NCBI RefSeq assembly: GCF_040717445.1
Contig: NZ_JBFEFL010000001.1
Span: forward strand, 1,488,001 to 1,552,000
Source of the DNA: Qipengyuania sp. JC766
GTDB lineage: Bacteria > Pseudomonadota > Alphaproteobacteria > Sphingomonadales > Sphingomonadaceae
Length of the DNA stretch: 64,000 nt
Direction of reading: 5' to 3'
A program made the position numbers and the translations under genes. The number at the start of each line of letters is the position of its first letter. Position 1 is the stretch's first letter. The notes beneath the pieces were generated by a model. The model saw only the letters and a program-made list of their open reading frames with translations. It had not been told where the DNA came from and ran no database searches. Positions 17,500 to 27,135 of the stretch are shown here, piece after piece.

Positions 17500-17513
17500 T
17501 CCGCCCGGGCGGA
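17500..17513. terminator. Palindrome between convergent genes
   Basis: TCCGCCCGGGCGGA is a perfect 14-base palindrome in the short gap between the ion channel stop and the convergent DUF1761 gene's stop. It could slow transcription from both sides, but it has no loop or T-run, so terminator function is weakly supported. Confidence 0.25.
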
Positions 17514-17523
17514 TCGGCAATCC

Positions 17524-17925
17524 CTAGTCGAACAGGACATGCGCCGCGCCCATCGCGGCCATGGCGGTGACGAAGAAGCCCGCATCGATCGCGAACACCC
17601 GGCCCGGCACGTTGAGGTAGAGATACCGGATGCCCACCGCCGGGACCATGATAGTGAGCCCGTACCCGACCGCGATCATCATCTTCGCCCGGTCTGACGG
17701 GGCCGACATGGCGAACTGGTGCGTCAGCGTGAGCGAGACCAGCAGCGCGAAGGCGAAAGTGAGGCCGAAGACCAGCCACAGCGGCAACCGGCCGGTGAAG
17801 TCGCCCTTCTCCCGCCCGACGGCCCGCGTCCAGACGTCGCGGAACGCGATGCCGTACCAGGCCATCCCGACCAGGAAGAAGGCACAGGCGCCCAGCACCA
17901 CTTCGTGAAGATCGATCGGTCCCAA
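17524..17925 (-). CDS. DUF1761 family membrane protein
   Basis: 133 residues with four hydrophobic segments ([76 protein letters not shown]). The first segment's WYG..F pattern is typical of DUF1761, a family of small inner membrane proteins of unknown function. Start is TTG at 17925, supported by AAAGGAA eight bases upstream; no ATG is suitable. It is divergent from rimO. Confidence 0.8.
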   Translation of the reverse strand: MGPIDLHEVVLGACAFFLVGMAWYGIAFRDVWTRAVGREKGDFTGRLPLWLVFGLTFAFALLVSLTLTHQFAMSAPSDRAKMMIAVGYGLTIMVPAVGIRYLYLNVPGRVFAIDAGFFVTAMAAMGAAHVLFD

Positions 17926-17999
17926 ATTCGTATTCCTTTTTGCGCGGATTGCGTTTGCCTAGCGCGAAGCGCGTTCCGGGTGTAGGGGCGCGCGCAATC

Positions 18000-19379
18000 A
18001 TGACTGCAACACCCACCACTCTTCCCGATGCCAAGAAGGTCGGCATGGTCAGCCTCGGCTGTCCCAAGGCGCTGGTCGATTCCGAACGCATCCTGACCCG
18101 GCTGCGCGCGGACGGTTACGCGATGAGCCCGGATTATGCAGGGGCCGACGTCGTGCTCGTCAACACCTGCGGCTTCCTCGACAGCGCGAAGGAGGAAAGC
18201 CTTGCCGCCATCGGTGAAGCGATCGCGGAGAACGGGCGCGTGATCGTGACCGGCTGCATGGGCGACGAGGCGGACACGATCCGCGCCGCGCATCCCAGCG
18301 TGCTCGCCGTGACCGGCGCCCACCAGTACGAGCAGGTGGTGGAAGCGGTGCATACCCACGCCCCGCCCAGCCAGGGTCCGTTTGTCGACCTGATCCCGCA
18401 GCCGGACGTGAAGCTGACCCCGCGCCACTACAGCTATCTGAAGATTTCGGAGGGCTGCAATCACTCCTGCGCCTTCTGCATCATCCCGCAGCTTCGCGGA
18501 AAGCTGGCGAGCCGCCGGATCGACGCGGTGCTGCGCGAGGCGGAAAAGCTGGTCGCGGCGGGCACGAAGGAACTGCTGGTGATCAGCCAGGACACCAGCG
18601 CCTACGGCGTCGACACCCGGCACGAGGAACGCGACTGGAAGGGCAGCCCCGTGCGCGCCCACATGACAGATCTCGCGCGCGAACTGGGCGGCCTGCGCAC
18701 GGCGGAAGGCACCCCGCCCTGGGTGCGGCTGCACTACGTCTATCCCTACCCCCATGTGGACCAGGTCATCCCGCTGATGGCCGAAGGGCTGCTGACGCCC
18801 TATCTCGACATCCCCTTCCAGCACGCCGCACCGGCGGTGCTGAAGCGGATGAAGCGACCCGCCAACGAGGCAAAGGTGCTGGAACGGCTGAAGGGCTGGC
18901 GCGAGATCTGCCCCGAGATCGCGGTCCGCTCCAGCTTCGTGGTCGGCTTCCCGGGCGAGACGGAAGAGGATTTTTCCTACCTGCTCGAATGGCTGGAAGA
19001 AGCCCGGCTCGACCGGGTCGGCGCGTTCCGCTTCGAACCCGTCGAAGGCGCTGCCGCCAACGCCCTGCCCGATCCGGTGCCCGAAGCGCTGAAGGAAGAG
19101 CGCTATGCCCGCCTGATGGAAGTGACCGAGCGGATCTCCGCCGAAAAGCTCGCCGCCAAGGTCGGCACCACCCTGCCCGTCATCATCGACGAGGTCGGCG
19201 AGCCGGACGAGGATGGCGACATCGGCGCAACCGGGCGCAGCCAGGCCGACGCGCCCGAAATCGACGGGCAGGTCTTCCTGAGGAACGTGCCGGCGTCGCT
19301 CCAGCAGGGCGATATCGTTGACGTGCAGGTGGAAGATGCCGACGCGCACGATCTCTTCGGGGTGCCCGCGAACGGCTGA
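18000..19379 (+). CDS. rimO: Ribosomal protein S12 methylthiotransferase RimO
   Basis: 459 residues from ATG 18000. The N-terminal UPF0004 domain ([38 protein letters not shown]) supplies three cysteines for one 4Fe-4S cluster. The radical-SAM motif is CNHSCAFC in [20 protein letters not shown]-terminal TRAM domain follows. The SLGCPK and AFCIIP forms separate RimO from MiaB. It adds a methylthio group to the conserved Asp of S12. Ribosome-binding site is weak. Confidence 0.97.
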   Translation: MTATPTTLPDAKKVGMVSLGCPKALVDSERILTRLRADGYAMSPDYAGADVVLVNTCGFLDSAKEESLAAIGEAIAENGRVIVTGCMGDEADTIRAAHPSVLAVTGAHQYEQVVEAVHTHAPPSQGPFVDLIPQPDVKLTPRHYSYLKISEGCNHSCAFCIIPQLRGKLASRRIDAVLREAEKLVAAGTKELLVISQDTSAYGVDTRHEERDWKGSPVRAHMTDLARELGGLRTAEGTPPWVRLHYVYPYPHVDQVIPLMAEGLLTPYLDIPFQHAAPAVLKRMKRPANEAKVLERLKGWREICPEIAVRSSFVVGFPGETEEDFSYLLEWLEEARLDRVGAFRFEPVEGAAANALPDPVPEALKEERYARLMEVTERISAEKLAAKVGTTLPVIIDEVGEPDEDGDIGATGRSQADAPEIDGQVFLRNVPASLQQGDIVDVQVEDADAHDLFGVPANG

Positions 19380-19488
19380 GGCCGCGAACCCGTCCGTTCG
19401 CGCCACGATCGAGCGCTTCAGTTGCACTGCGATTACCACCTCAATTGTTGTCCGTGAAACCGCGGACCCGCTCGCACGTAGGAAAACC

Positions 19489-20286
19489 ATGCCCCTCCAG
19501 ATCGCCACAGACTTCGCCTTCAGGGCCGAAGAACCCACCGATGTCCTGCTCCAGTTCGAAGCGGCGATGATCCCGGAGCAGCGCCTGAGCGAATTCCGCA
19601 CCGAGCTTTCCAGCTGGGACAGCTTCGCCCGCATCGACGCGCAGGACGATATCGGGGACCGCCTCTGGGTCCGCGCGGAAGGGCGTTTCGAAGCCTCCTA
19701 TCGCGCCGTGGTGGAAGTGGATCGTCTGCTTACCAAGCTGGAAACGCTGGAGAAAATGGACCCGCTCAAGCTGCCCGGGGAAACGGTCCAGTACCTGTTC
19801 GACAGTCGCTATTGCCGCGGGGACAAGTTCCAGTCCTTCGTCGATGCGGAGTTCGGGGACGTCTCCGGCGGGCGCCAGATGCTCGCCATGCGGGACTGGA
19901 TCGCGGACAACTTCACCTACGCGCCCGGCTCCAGCAGCGCGACCACGACCGCGCTCGACAGCTTCGTCGAACGCCGCGGCATCTGCCGGGACTACGCCCA
20001 CGTCATGGTCACCCTCGCCCGCGCCGCCGGCGTCCCCGCCCGCTTCGTCAGCTGCTACGCGCCCGACGTGACCCCCCCGGATTTCCACGCGGTCGCGGAG
20101 GTTTTCCTGCAGGACAGCACGACGCCGGGCGGCGGCGCCTGGTACCTGCTCGACGCGACCGGAATGGCGGAGGCGGGCGAGATCGTGAAGATCGGCGTCG
20201 GCCGCGACGCCGCCGATGTCAGCTTCATGACCAGCTTCGGAATGACCGAATTCCTGGAGAAAACGGTCACCGTCACCCGGGTCTGA
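19489..20286 (+). CDS. Transglutaminase-like cysteine protease family protein
   Basis: 265 residues from ATG 19489, with AGGAAAA upstream. The catalytic triad is seen as Cys in ERRGICRDYAHVMVTLARAA, His in DFHAVAEVF and Asp in YLLDATG. The N-terminal beta-rich region (about 1-115) matches the bacterial transglutaminase-like family often found with alpha-E/circularly permuted ATP-grasp genes, which are absent here. No signal peptide, so cytoplasmic; substrate unknown. Confidence 0.88.
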   Translation: MPLQIATDFAFRAEEPTDVLLQFEAAMIPEQRLSEFRTELSSWDSFARIDAQDDIGDRLWVRAEGRFEASYRAVVEVDRLLTKLETLEKMDPLKLPGETVQYLFDSRYCRGDKFQSFVDAEFGDVSGGRQMLAMRDWIADNFTYAPGSSSATTTALDSFVERRGICRDYAHVMVTLARAAGVPARFVSCYAPDVTPPDFHAVAEVFLQDSTTPGGGAWYLLDATGMAEAGEIVKIGVGRDAADVSFMTSFGMTEFLEKTVTVTRV

Positions 20287-20381
20287 AGCAGGCAGTTTAC
20301 CTCGGTCCGGAGAATGTCCCCCGCCGGGACGGACAATCGATTGGTCTGGAAAGACTCCCACCCTTGGGGCATTGTCCCTGC

Positions 20382-21140
20382 ATGAACCCGATGATGAAAT
20401 GGATCGGCGGCGCCTCGGCCGCGCTTCTTCTCGCCTTCGGTGGCGCCACGCTCGCATCCGACCTGTGGCAGCCGAAAGAGGCGGAGGCTTCCGCAGCGAG
20501 GATCGAGAACGCCGTGCCGGTCGACCCCGCGGCGCTGGGTTCCGTCCAGCCCGACGTGGTGGAAATCGAGGACGACGGTCTCTCCGCGACCCTGCTCGCA
20601 TCCGAGGCCACGACGGCGGACGAAAATGGCGCTCAGTTGCAGCAGGCCTCTTTCCAGACCGTGGCCGCCGACGACGAGGAGTTCGTCGTCAAGCGCGTCC
20701 TCGATATCGACGGCCCGATCAAGTACGGCGAATGGTTCTGGGACACCGAAGGCGTGCCGCCGGGCAAGCTCGTCATCACGGTGGATCTCGACGCGCGCGT
20801 CATCTCGATCTTCCAGGGCGGTTACGAGATCGGCGCTGCGGCGGCGATGCTCGGAACCGACAAGCATCCGACGCCGACCGGAACCTTCAAGATCCTGACC
20901 AAGGAACGGCACAACGTGTCGGAGAAATACGGCAATGCGCCCATGCCCTGGACGCTGCGCCTGACGTGGGACGGCATTGCTATCCACGGCGGGAGCGAAG
21001 TCGAGAACGGCTATGCCAGCCATGGCTGCATCGCGATCCCGGACGATCTGGCGAGCCGCCTGTTCGCCATCGCGAAGAAGGGCGACACGGTCATCATCAC
21101 GCGCGGAGAGACATTGCAGATGGGCGATACGCTTCTCTGA
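20382..21140 (+). CDS. L,D-transpeptidase (YkuD domain), exported
   Basis: 252 residues. An N-terminal membrane anchor or signal (MKWIGGASAALLLAFGGATL) is followed by a low-complexity acidic linker to about 110 and a YkuD domain. The catalytic motif is IHGGSEVENGYASHGCIAI, with the active-site Cys after SHG. Substrate-strand pattern LVITVDLDARVISIFQGG is typical. It forms 3-3 cross-links or attaches proteins to peptidoglycan in the periplasm. Its stop abuts the convergent tilS stop with no gap. Confidence 0.93.
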   Translation: MNPMMKWIGGASAALLLAFGGATLASDLWQPKEAEASAARIENAVPVDPAALGSVQPDVVEIEDDGLSATLLASEATTADENGAQLQQASFQTVAADDEEFVVKRVLDIDGPIKYGEWFWDTEGVPPGKLVITVDLDARVISIFQGGYEIGAAAAMLGTDKHPTPTGTFKILTKERHNVSEKYGNAPMPWTLRLTWDGIAIHGGSEVENGYASHGCIAIPDDLASRLFAIAKKGDTVIITRGETLQMGDTLL

Positions 21141-22124
21141 TCAGCGCTCCCGTCGCGGCGTCTCGCGACTGAAAATCCACTCTTCCCCACCCGATGTCCG
21201 CTTTGCGCGTGCATCCAGTCCTGCGGCGTTGACGGCACGGCCCTCCGTCAGTCCAAGAACGATCGTCGCGGCAGCGCTGCCGGTCATGGATGTGCACCCA
21301 AGTTCGCTGGCCGACCGTTCGACGATCCCGATCCTGACCGCCGAGGAATGCGGCGCCCCGGAGCGCCCCGGGGCGTAACTAATGCGGTCAGGCTCAATCT
21401 CGACGGCTTCGGCCCACTCCCGGTCGATCACCCAGTCCAGCAATCCCTCGATTTCCGCGAAATGGCCTGCACTGCGGGCGATGGCGTCCACATCCAGCCA
21501 GTCCGCGTCGGCCAGACCCTTGCGAATACGGGCGCGGTCGAACCGGTCGTCCGTGTTCGACGGATCGCTGGCGGCCTCGAGACCGCTCTCCGCGACGATG
21601 CGCTCCAGCTCCCGCTTTCGCCAGCCAAGGAGCGGCCGGACGACAACCAGCCCGCCATCCGACCGGGTGGACACCGCGCGGATACCCGAAAGGCCGCGAA
21701 TTCCGCTGCCCCGGTTGAGCCGCATCAGGAGCGTTTCGGCCTGATCGTCGGCATGGTGGGCGGTGGCGACCGAGGAAAGGCCCCGCTCCGCGGACCATTG
21801 CGCCAGAGCGGTGTAACGGGCCTCGCGTGCCCGATGCTGGGTATTCCCCGGTCCGAGGGATACGCGCCGAATGCGGTGCGGCACGCCGAGACTGCCGCAA
21901 ATCTTTGCGACCATCGCGGCCTCGGCGGCGGCCTCTTGGCGCAGGCCATGATCGACGGTCAGCGCCTCGACCTTGTCCGGAAAGGCGGCATGGGCCAGCA
22001 GTAGAAGGGCGAGACTGTCGGGCCCACCCGAAACGGCGAGCCCGAACCTGTCGCCATGCGGGCACAGCGCGGTCCAGTCGGACCGGAACCGCTCGACTAG
22101 CGAGAGGTCCGGCGCGCTATCAAT
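21141..22124 (-). CDS. tilS: tRNA(Ile)-lysidine synthase, non-canonical start
   Basis: About 327 residues if started at ATT 22124. The PP-loop ATPase motif reads AVSGGPDSLALLLLAHAA, followed by LTVDHGLRQE, AHHADDQAETLLMRL and GIRGLSGI. It converts the CAU anticodon wobble C of tRNA-Ile2 to lysidine and is essential. The first ATG in frame (21914) lies beyond the PP-loop and cannot be the start. Upstream in frame no ATG, GTG or TTG exists before a stop near 22250; ATT at 22124 overlaps the TGA of cpoB and would begin IDSAPDLSLVERFRSDW, matching the usual TilS N-terminus. A sequencing indel is the alternative. Follows cpoB as in many alphaproteobacteria, but ftsH does not follow. Confidence 0.85.
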   Translation of the reverse strand: MDSAPDLSLVERFRSDWTALCPHGDRFGLAVSGGPDSLALLLLAHAAFPDKVEALTVDHGLRQEAAAEAAMVAKICGSLGVPHRIRRVSLGPGNTQHRAREARYTALAQWSAERGLSSVATAHHADDQAETLLMRLNRGSGIRGLSGIRAVSTRSDGGLVVVRPLLGWRKRELERIVAESGLEAASDPSNTDDRFDRARIRKGLADADWLDVDAIARSAGHFAEIEGLLDWVIDREWAEAVEIEPDRISYAPGRSGAPHSSAVRIGIVERSASELGCTSMTGSAAATIVLGLTEGRAVNAAGLDARAKRTSGGEEWIFSRETPRRER

Positions 22125-23043
22125 CGCAGTCGACCCGGCCGAGGCTGCGCTGGTAATCGGCGGACAGGCGGCCGGACGCGACCGCTGGATACGTCTCGCC
22201 GAACTCGGCCAGCGCGATGCAGGCCCGCCGCGTGTCGTTCTGCGCGATCATGGCTTCGGCAAGATACAGCAGGCTGTCGGGGGCGCGGGCATCGGTCTTG
22301 TTGGCCTGGTAGTTCTGCAGGAACCACGGTGCCGCACTCGCCGGCTGGCCATCGTCGAGATAGGCGCGCCCGAGGAGGTTTCGCCCGTAGGTCGTGCGCC
22401 AGTGGTTCGGATATTCCTCGACGAACATCGTCAGCTGCTGCTGCGCCTCGGGATAGAAGCCCGCATCCCACAGGCGGAAACCGTAGGAATATTCGTCGTC
22501 GCCGGCATCGTCGGTCGAAGGCTTGGCGATGGCCTGCACAGCCGCCAGACGTTCCGGCGAAGGCGCCGCACGCGCCGGCGTCGTGGACTGCGATGGTGCA
22601 GCGGTCCCGCCGCTCGATCCGGTCATGGCGCCAAGGTTGCTGTCCACCGTCGTCGTGCCCGGCACCGGCATTTCGACCCGCGCCTCTTCCAGCGTTTCGA
22701 CACGCTCGGACAGGAGGCGCAGTTCGTTGGCGTTCTGCTCGCCCTGCGCGGTGAGCGAGGCGAGCTGGGATTCGAGCGCGTCGAGCCGCGCGAGGATATC
22801 GGTCACGGCCGTCGTCGACGGTGTCGTCGATGTGGACGGCGTACCCTGGGGCGTCGTGATTTCGGGTTCGAAGTAAACGCCGTCGGCGCCCGGGAAAACG
22901 CGCCGCTGCAGCGCCCGCACTTCGGATTCGAGCTTGCGGATGCGCGCTTCGGCGTTGTCCTGCGCCACGGCAGGCGGCGCCACGCACAGCACCGCCATTG
23001 CGGCAAGCCCGGCAGCGATGGGTCGGATTGGGCGGATGATCAT
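22120..23043 (-). CDS. cpoB: Tol-Pal system protein CpoB/YbgF
   Basis: About 307 residues from ATG 23043. Signal peptide (GLAAMAVLCVAPPAVAQ), then a coiled-coil trimerisation segment (ARIRKLESEVRALQRRV; later ILARLDALESQLASLTA), a low-complexity Thr/Ser linker, and C-terminal TPR repeats from about 195 (EYSYGFRLWDAGFYPEAQQQ). It coordinates peptidoglycan synthesis with outer membrane constriction in the periplasm. The usual tolB-pal neighbours are not beside it; instead rodZ precedes it. The stop overlaps the presumed tilS start. Confidence 0.9.
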   Translation of the reverse strand: MIIRPIRPIAAGLAAMAVLCVAPPAVAQDNAEARIRKLESEVRALQRRVFPGADGVYFEPEITTPQGTPSTSTTPSTTAVTDILARLDALESQLASLTAQGEQNANELRLLSERVETLEEARVEMPVPGTTTVDSNLGAMTGSSGGTAAPSQSTTPARAAPSPERLAAVQAIAKPSTDDAGDDEYSYGFRLWDAGFYPEAQQQLTMFVEEYPNHWRTTYGRNLLGRAYLDDGQPASAAPWFLQNYQANKTDARAPDSLLYLAEAMIAQNDTRRACIALAEFGETYPAVASGRLSADYQRSLGRVDCD

Positions 23044-23173
23044 CTGGCTTTCGGCTCCTGTCCTCTTGTCCCCGGGCATCGCGCATCATGCCCAAACCGC
23101 GGATGAACGCGCCGCTTAATCGCCCGCCATGCCGCGCATGTCGAGAATTCCGCCGCGCGAAACGGTGGAAACT

Positions 23174-24070
23174 CTAGCCCTCGGGCGTCTCCGCCGGTTC
23201 GGGCGTATCGCCGCGGGCGAGCAAAGCGTCAGCGCTGACCTTGACCTCGTTGATCGTCTGGAGCTCTTCCGACAGCTTCGGCACCACTTCCCCGCCGATA
23301 CTGATCCCGAGCGCATCCGGCCGTCCCGTGTTGATCTGCGGATCCTGCGCATCGGCGGGAACGGTATAGCTCTCGCCTTCCGACATGATCTTCTCGAGCA
23401 GGATGTTGTCTTCCGTGCCGTCGTAGAAACGCACCCAGATCTCGTCCTCCAACGCGGTGAAGATGACCGGTCCGCCTGTGGGCGTCGGTGCAGGCGCATC
23501 GCCGGCGGTCGGCTCGTTCGCCGCCTGCGCTGACGTCGTCTCCTCGGTGACCGGACCGGGACCCGATCCCGGGAAGAACATGTCCCCGAAATAGGCGATC
23601 ACGCCCACGACGAGCAGTATCGCCGCGAAGGCGCTAAAAATCGCCAGCCCCCGGGACGGCACCCGGTTCGGATCGCCCGGCTCGAAATTGCGCCTGTCGG
23701 ACTGGCTCGGCGGCGCTCCGCTTTCGTCCAGTTCGGCGCGCACCATGGCCGCGATGTCCTGCTGATCGAGGCCCACGACCTTTGCGTAGTTTCGCGAAAA
23801 TCCGATCGCGTAGGTCCTGGCCGGCAGTTCGTCGAATGCGCCGCGCTCGATCGTTTCGATGTGCCTAAGCGGAATGCGCGTCTGTTCCGCGACATCGTCC
23901 ATGGATAGCCCGCGCGCCTCGCGCGCCGCACGCAACTGCGGTCCGGCGCCCGCCGGAATCTCGTAACCGGGATTGTCTTCACGCACGCTATCGGAATGCA
24001 TCGTATCGTCCGGACCCATGTCGTCCGCATTTCTCCTGTGGAGTTCGTTTCTGCCGCTGTCTTCGGCCAT
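23174..24070 (-). CDS. rodZ: RodZ-like helix-turn-helix membrane protein
   Basis: 298 residues. Cytoplasmic HTH domain at about 40-115 (GPQLRAAREARGLSMDDVAE ... YAIGFSRNYAKVVGLD), one membrane segment at about 145-165 (LAIFSAFAAILLVVGVIAYF), a Pro/Thr-rich periplasmic linker, and a DUF4115-type beta domain (EDEIWVRFYDGTEDNILLEK). RodZ links MreB to the elongation machinery and sets cell shape. Lies between ptsP and cpoB on the same strand, each with about 130 bases between. Confidence 0.92.
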   Translation of the reverse strand: MAEDSGRNELHRRNADDMGPDDTMHSDSVREDNPGYEIPAGAGPQLRAAREARGLSMDDVAEQTRIPLRHIETIERGAFDELPARTYAIGFSRNYAKVVGLDQQDIAAMVRAELDESGAPPSQSDRRNFEPGDPNRVPSRGLAIFSAFAAILLVVGVIAYFGDMFFPGSGPGPVTEETTSAQAANEPTAGDAPAPTPTGGPVIFTALEDEIWVRFYDGTEDNILLEKIMSEGESYTVPADAQDPQINTGRPDALGISIGGEVVPKLSEELQTINEVKVSADALLARGDTPEPAETPEG

Positions 24071-24201
24071 TACCCATCCTTCGACCCGTAGTCGTGGACC
24101 GCTGTCGCACGCAGGCGGTCCGGACTGTCAAGTCCAGTGCTTTCCAAAATGCCGCGCCAAGCGTCGAAGCGCGCGAACTTCACGACGGGCGATGCCCCGT
24201 A

Positions 24202-26469
24202 CTAGTCGATCGCGATGTCGCGCGAAAGCGCCCATTCGGTCAACTCCGCGCGCAGATCAGCAGGCGGCGAGAGGAGCCAGCGATCCATCGCCTTCTTGAT
24301 CTCGTTCAGATCGACCTGCCTCACCAGACCCTTGACCGGCCCGATCGCGGCGGGCGTGATCGACAACCTGCGAATGCCGAGACCCAGCAGCGCAAGCGCC
24401 TCGAGCCGGCGCCCACCCATTTCGCCGCACACACCGAGGGCGATCCCGCTGCCGACCGTGTTCTGGACCACCCGCCGCAGGAAGCGCAGGATCGCCGGGC
24501 TGAGCCAGTCGTAGCGTTGCGCCAGCTTGGGGTTGGCGCGATCGGCGGCAAAGAGGAACTGGGTCAGGTCGTTCGTCCCGATCGAAAGGAACGAGACGTG
24601 CGGCACGAGCAGGTCCAGCGCATCGGCCAGCGCCGGCACTTCCAGCATCGCGCCATAACGGATCGCTTCGGGCGCCTTCTTCCGCTGCTGCTTGAGGAAG
24701 GCGGCCTGGTCCTCGAAAACCTTGCGGGCGGCGAGGAATTCCCACGGTTCGGAGACCATGGGGAACATGACGTTAAGCGTCCTGCCCCCTGCCGCTTCCA
24801 GCAGGGCGCGCGCCTGTGCCTTCAACAGTCCTTCGCGTTCGAGCGCCAGGCGTAGGGCGCGCCAGCCCATTGCGGGGTTCTCGTCGTGCTCTGCCTCCTC
24901 ACTGTTGAGGTAGGGCACGGCCTTGTCGCCGCCGATATCGACCGTGCGGAAGATGACCGGTTTGCCCTTCGCCGCGTCGAGCACGTCGCGGTACAGGCGA
25001 AGCTGGCGCTCGCGCTGCGGCAGCGTGGCCGAGACAAGGAACTGGAACTCCGTGCGGAACAGGCCGATGCCATCCGCCCCGACGAGGTTCAGCGTGCTGA
25101 TATCCTCGCGAAGGCCCGCATTCATCATGACCTCGATGCGCGTCCCGCAGCGGGTGAACGGCTCGACATCGCGCAGGTCCGCATAGCTCGCCTGCCGCGC
25201 GCGCTTCTCCGCGACACGTTCCTTGAACGCGGTCAGCACGGTCTGGGCGGGACGGATCGTGACGATACCCTTGTCGCCATCGACCAGCACGCGGTCTTCC
25301 TCGCGCACGATGCCGCGCAAGCCACGGATGCGGCCGACCACCGGGACTCCCATCGCCCGCGCGACGATGACCACGTGCGCAGTAAGCGATCCTTCCTCCA
25401 GGATCACGCCCTTCAGGCGCCGCTTGTCGTATTCGAGCAGTTCCGCGGGACCGAGGTTGCGGGCGATGAGGATGGTGTCTCGTCGCAGCCCCTGCGTCGC
25501 GGCAGTGCCGATCTGGCCCGAAACGATCCGCAGCAACCTGTTCGACAGGTCCTCCAGATCGTGCATCCGTTCCGCCAGCAGCGGATCGTCGATCTCGCGC
25601 ATCCGCATCCGGGTGCGCTGCTGCACGCGCTCGATGGCGGCTTCCGCGGTCAGTCCGGCGTCGATGGCTTCGTTGATCCGGCGGCTCCACCCTTCGTCGT
25701 AGGCGAACATGCGATAGGTCTTCAGGACCTCCTCGTGCTCGCCGCCTGCGCCGAACTCCGCCTGGCTGGCCATCGTGTCGATCTGATCGCGCATCCGGTC
25801 GAATGCGCTGTAGACCCGCTGGCGTTCGACCTCGATGTCGTCGGCCATGACCTGGTCGATCGTGACGCGGGGCTGGTGGAAGACGGCGCACCCGTCGCCC
25901 AGCCCGTTGACCAGCGACAGACCGCTCAGCGTCGCAGGTCCGGTCTGGAGCGCGGTCGGCCCGGTGACCTCCTCGTCGATCAGTTCGGCATTGGCGATCA
26001 TTTCCGACAGGACCATCGCGGTCGTCTGCAGCGCCTCGATCTCGACATCGGCATACCGGCGCGGATCGACATGCTGGACGCACAGGACGCCGACCGCGCG
26101 CTCGCGCGACACGATCGGGACGCCGGCGAAGCTGTGGAACTTCTCTTCACCCGTTTCTGGACGATAGAGGAAGTCGGGATGCGCCTTCGCCTCGGCGAGG
26201 TTCAGCGTTTCGACATTGTGGGCGATGGTGCCCGTCAGGCCTTCGCCGATGGCTAGCCGCGTGACGTGGACCGCTTCCTGGTTGAGACCGCGCGTAGCGA
26301 ACAGCTCGAGCATGCCGTCGCGCAGGAGGTAGATCGAGCAGACCTCGCTATCGAGGCTTTCACCGATGATCTCGACCACGCGGTCGAGCTTGCCCTGCGC
26401 ATGCATGCGCGAGGCCATCACCTCGTGCAGGCTGGTCAGGATTTCCCGGGCGGCGGCGGCAGCAGACAT
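24202..26469 (-). CDS. ptsP: PTS-Ntr enzyme I (PEP-protein phosphotransferase)
   Basis: 755 residues from ATG 26469. An N-terminal GAF domain (about 5-165) marks the nitrogen-PTS form. The PEP-utiliser N domain and the phosphohistidine domain follow, with the active His at about 365 in EEGSLTAHVVIVARAMGVP. The C-terminal PEP-binding barrel has GLFRTEFQFL, SIGTNDLTQFLFAADR and GVCGEMGG with the proton-donor Cys. It transfers phosphate from PEP to NPr and so controls carbon/nitrogen and potassium regulation. It sits 45 bases after the YdcH-like gene. Confidence 0.97.
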   Translation of the reverse strand: MSAAAAAREILTSLHEVMASRMHAQGKLDRVVEIIGESLDSEVCSIYLLRDGMLELFATRGLNQEAVHVTRLAIGEGLTGTIAHNVETLNLAEAKAHPDFLYRPETGEEKFHSFAGVPIVSRERAVGVLCVQHVDPRRYADVEIEALQTTAMVLSEMIANAELIDEEVTGPTALQTGPATLSGLSLVNGLGDGCAVFHQPRVTIDQVMADDIEVERQRVYSAFDRMRDQIDTMASQAEFGAGGEHEEVLKTYRMFAYDEGWSRRINEAIDAGLTAEAAIERVQQRTRMRMREIDDPLLAERMHDLEDLSNRLLRIVSGQIGTAATQGLRRDTILIARNLGPAELLEYDKRRLKGVILEEGSLTAHVVIVARAMGVPVVGRIRGLRGIVREEDRVLVDGDKGIVTIRPAQTVLTAFKERVAEKRARQASYADLRDVEPFTRCGTRIEVMMNAGLREDISTLNLVGADGIGLFRTEFQFLVSATLPQRERQLRLYRDVLDAAKGKPVIFRTVDIGGDKAVPYLNSEEAEHDENPAMGWRALRLALEREGLLKAQARALLEAAGGRTLNVMFPMVSEPWEFLAARKVFEDQAAFLKQQRKKAPEAIRYGAMLEVPALADALDLLVPHVSFLSIGTNDLTQFLFAADRANPKLAQRYDWLSPAILRFLRRVVQNTVGSGIALGVCGEMGGRRLEALALLGLGIRRLSITPAAIGPVKGLVRQVDLNEIKKAMDRWLLSPPADLRAELTEWALSRDIAID

Positions 26470-26514
26470 GTCTGCACCGCCTAGACCAACCCGGGATGAA
26501 CGCAAAGCAGTCCG

Positions 26515-26670
26515 TTACTGCGAGGCGATTTCTTCCTTTATCCGGAGCTTCTGGCGCTTGAGCGTGGAAATCGTCGTCTCGTCGGGTGCCGGGCGGTTCA
26601 GCTCGTCCGCGATCGCGGCTTCGAGGCTGGCATGCTTGGACTGCAGGGCGCTGACGTGGGACGAAATCAT
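26515..26670 (-). CDS. YdcH family (DUF465) small protein
   Basis: 51 residues, start set by AGGAG six bases upstream of ATG 26670. Sequence MISSHVSALQSKHASLEAAI then ETTISTLKRQKLRIKEEIAS is the two-helix charged hairpin of DUF465/YdcH. Function of the family is unknown. It probably shares a transcript with ptsP. A related protein is encoded divergently at 26845. Confidence 0.85.
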   Translation of the reverse strand: MISSHVSALQSKHASLEAAIADELNRPAPDETTISTLKRQKLRIKEEIASQ

Positions 26671-26844
26671 GAGCTTCTCCTTCTCGTCAATCCTCCCCCA
26701 TGGAGGACCGGCAAGCGACTCGTCCTCGCGGACGAACCGCGCAGGAGGGATGTAAGCATAGGCGGGACGGCTTGCGAACCCTCCGGAATGGCCTAAGCGA
26801 CCGAAGCAGGCAGACTCGCGACGAACGGCGATGGACACGAGGCG

Positions 26845-27042
26845 ATGGACGAGACCGAATTGCGCAAGCGACTTGCGCTGCTGAAGACCGAGCACCGGGA
26901 CCTCGATTCCGCGATCGAGGCATTGCGCATGGCCGAGTCCCACGACCAGCTGCAGATCGCCCGGTTGAAGAAGCGCAAGCTCCTCCTGCGCGACCGGATC
27001 GCCCTGATCGAGGACGAACTGCTGCCCGACATCATCGCCTGA
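26845..27042 (+). CDS. YdcH family (DUF465) small protein, second copy
   Basis: 65 residues: ELRKRLALLKTEHRDLDSAI, then LQIARLKKRKLLLRDRIALI, the same helical hairpin as the divergent gene at 26515 and with the typical H-x-x-L-D...L-K-K-x-K-L-x-L-x-D pattern of DUF465. The two genes diverge across 174 bases in which no further gene is seen. Likely soluble and dimeric; function unknown. Confidence 0.88.
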   Translation: MDETELRKRLALLKTEHRDLDSAIEALRMAESHDQLQIARLKKRKLLLRDRIALIEDELLPDIIA

Positions 27043-27135
27043 TTTTGCGTATTGAATCGGGACAGCGAAAATTCCCGGGGACTTTCGGGTCTCCGCGCAT
27101 TTCCGAAACGGCAATGCCTGGTCTACCCAGACGCA

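Noticed and set aside
15481-17520. Minus-strand frame of 679 codons opposite surE and the ion channel
   Set aside because: Shadow of the well-supported plus-strand genes; no family signature.
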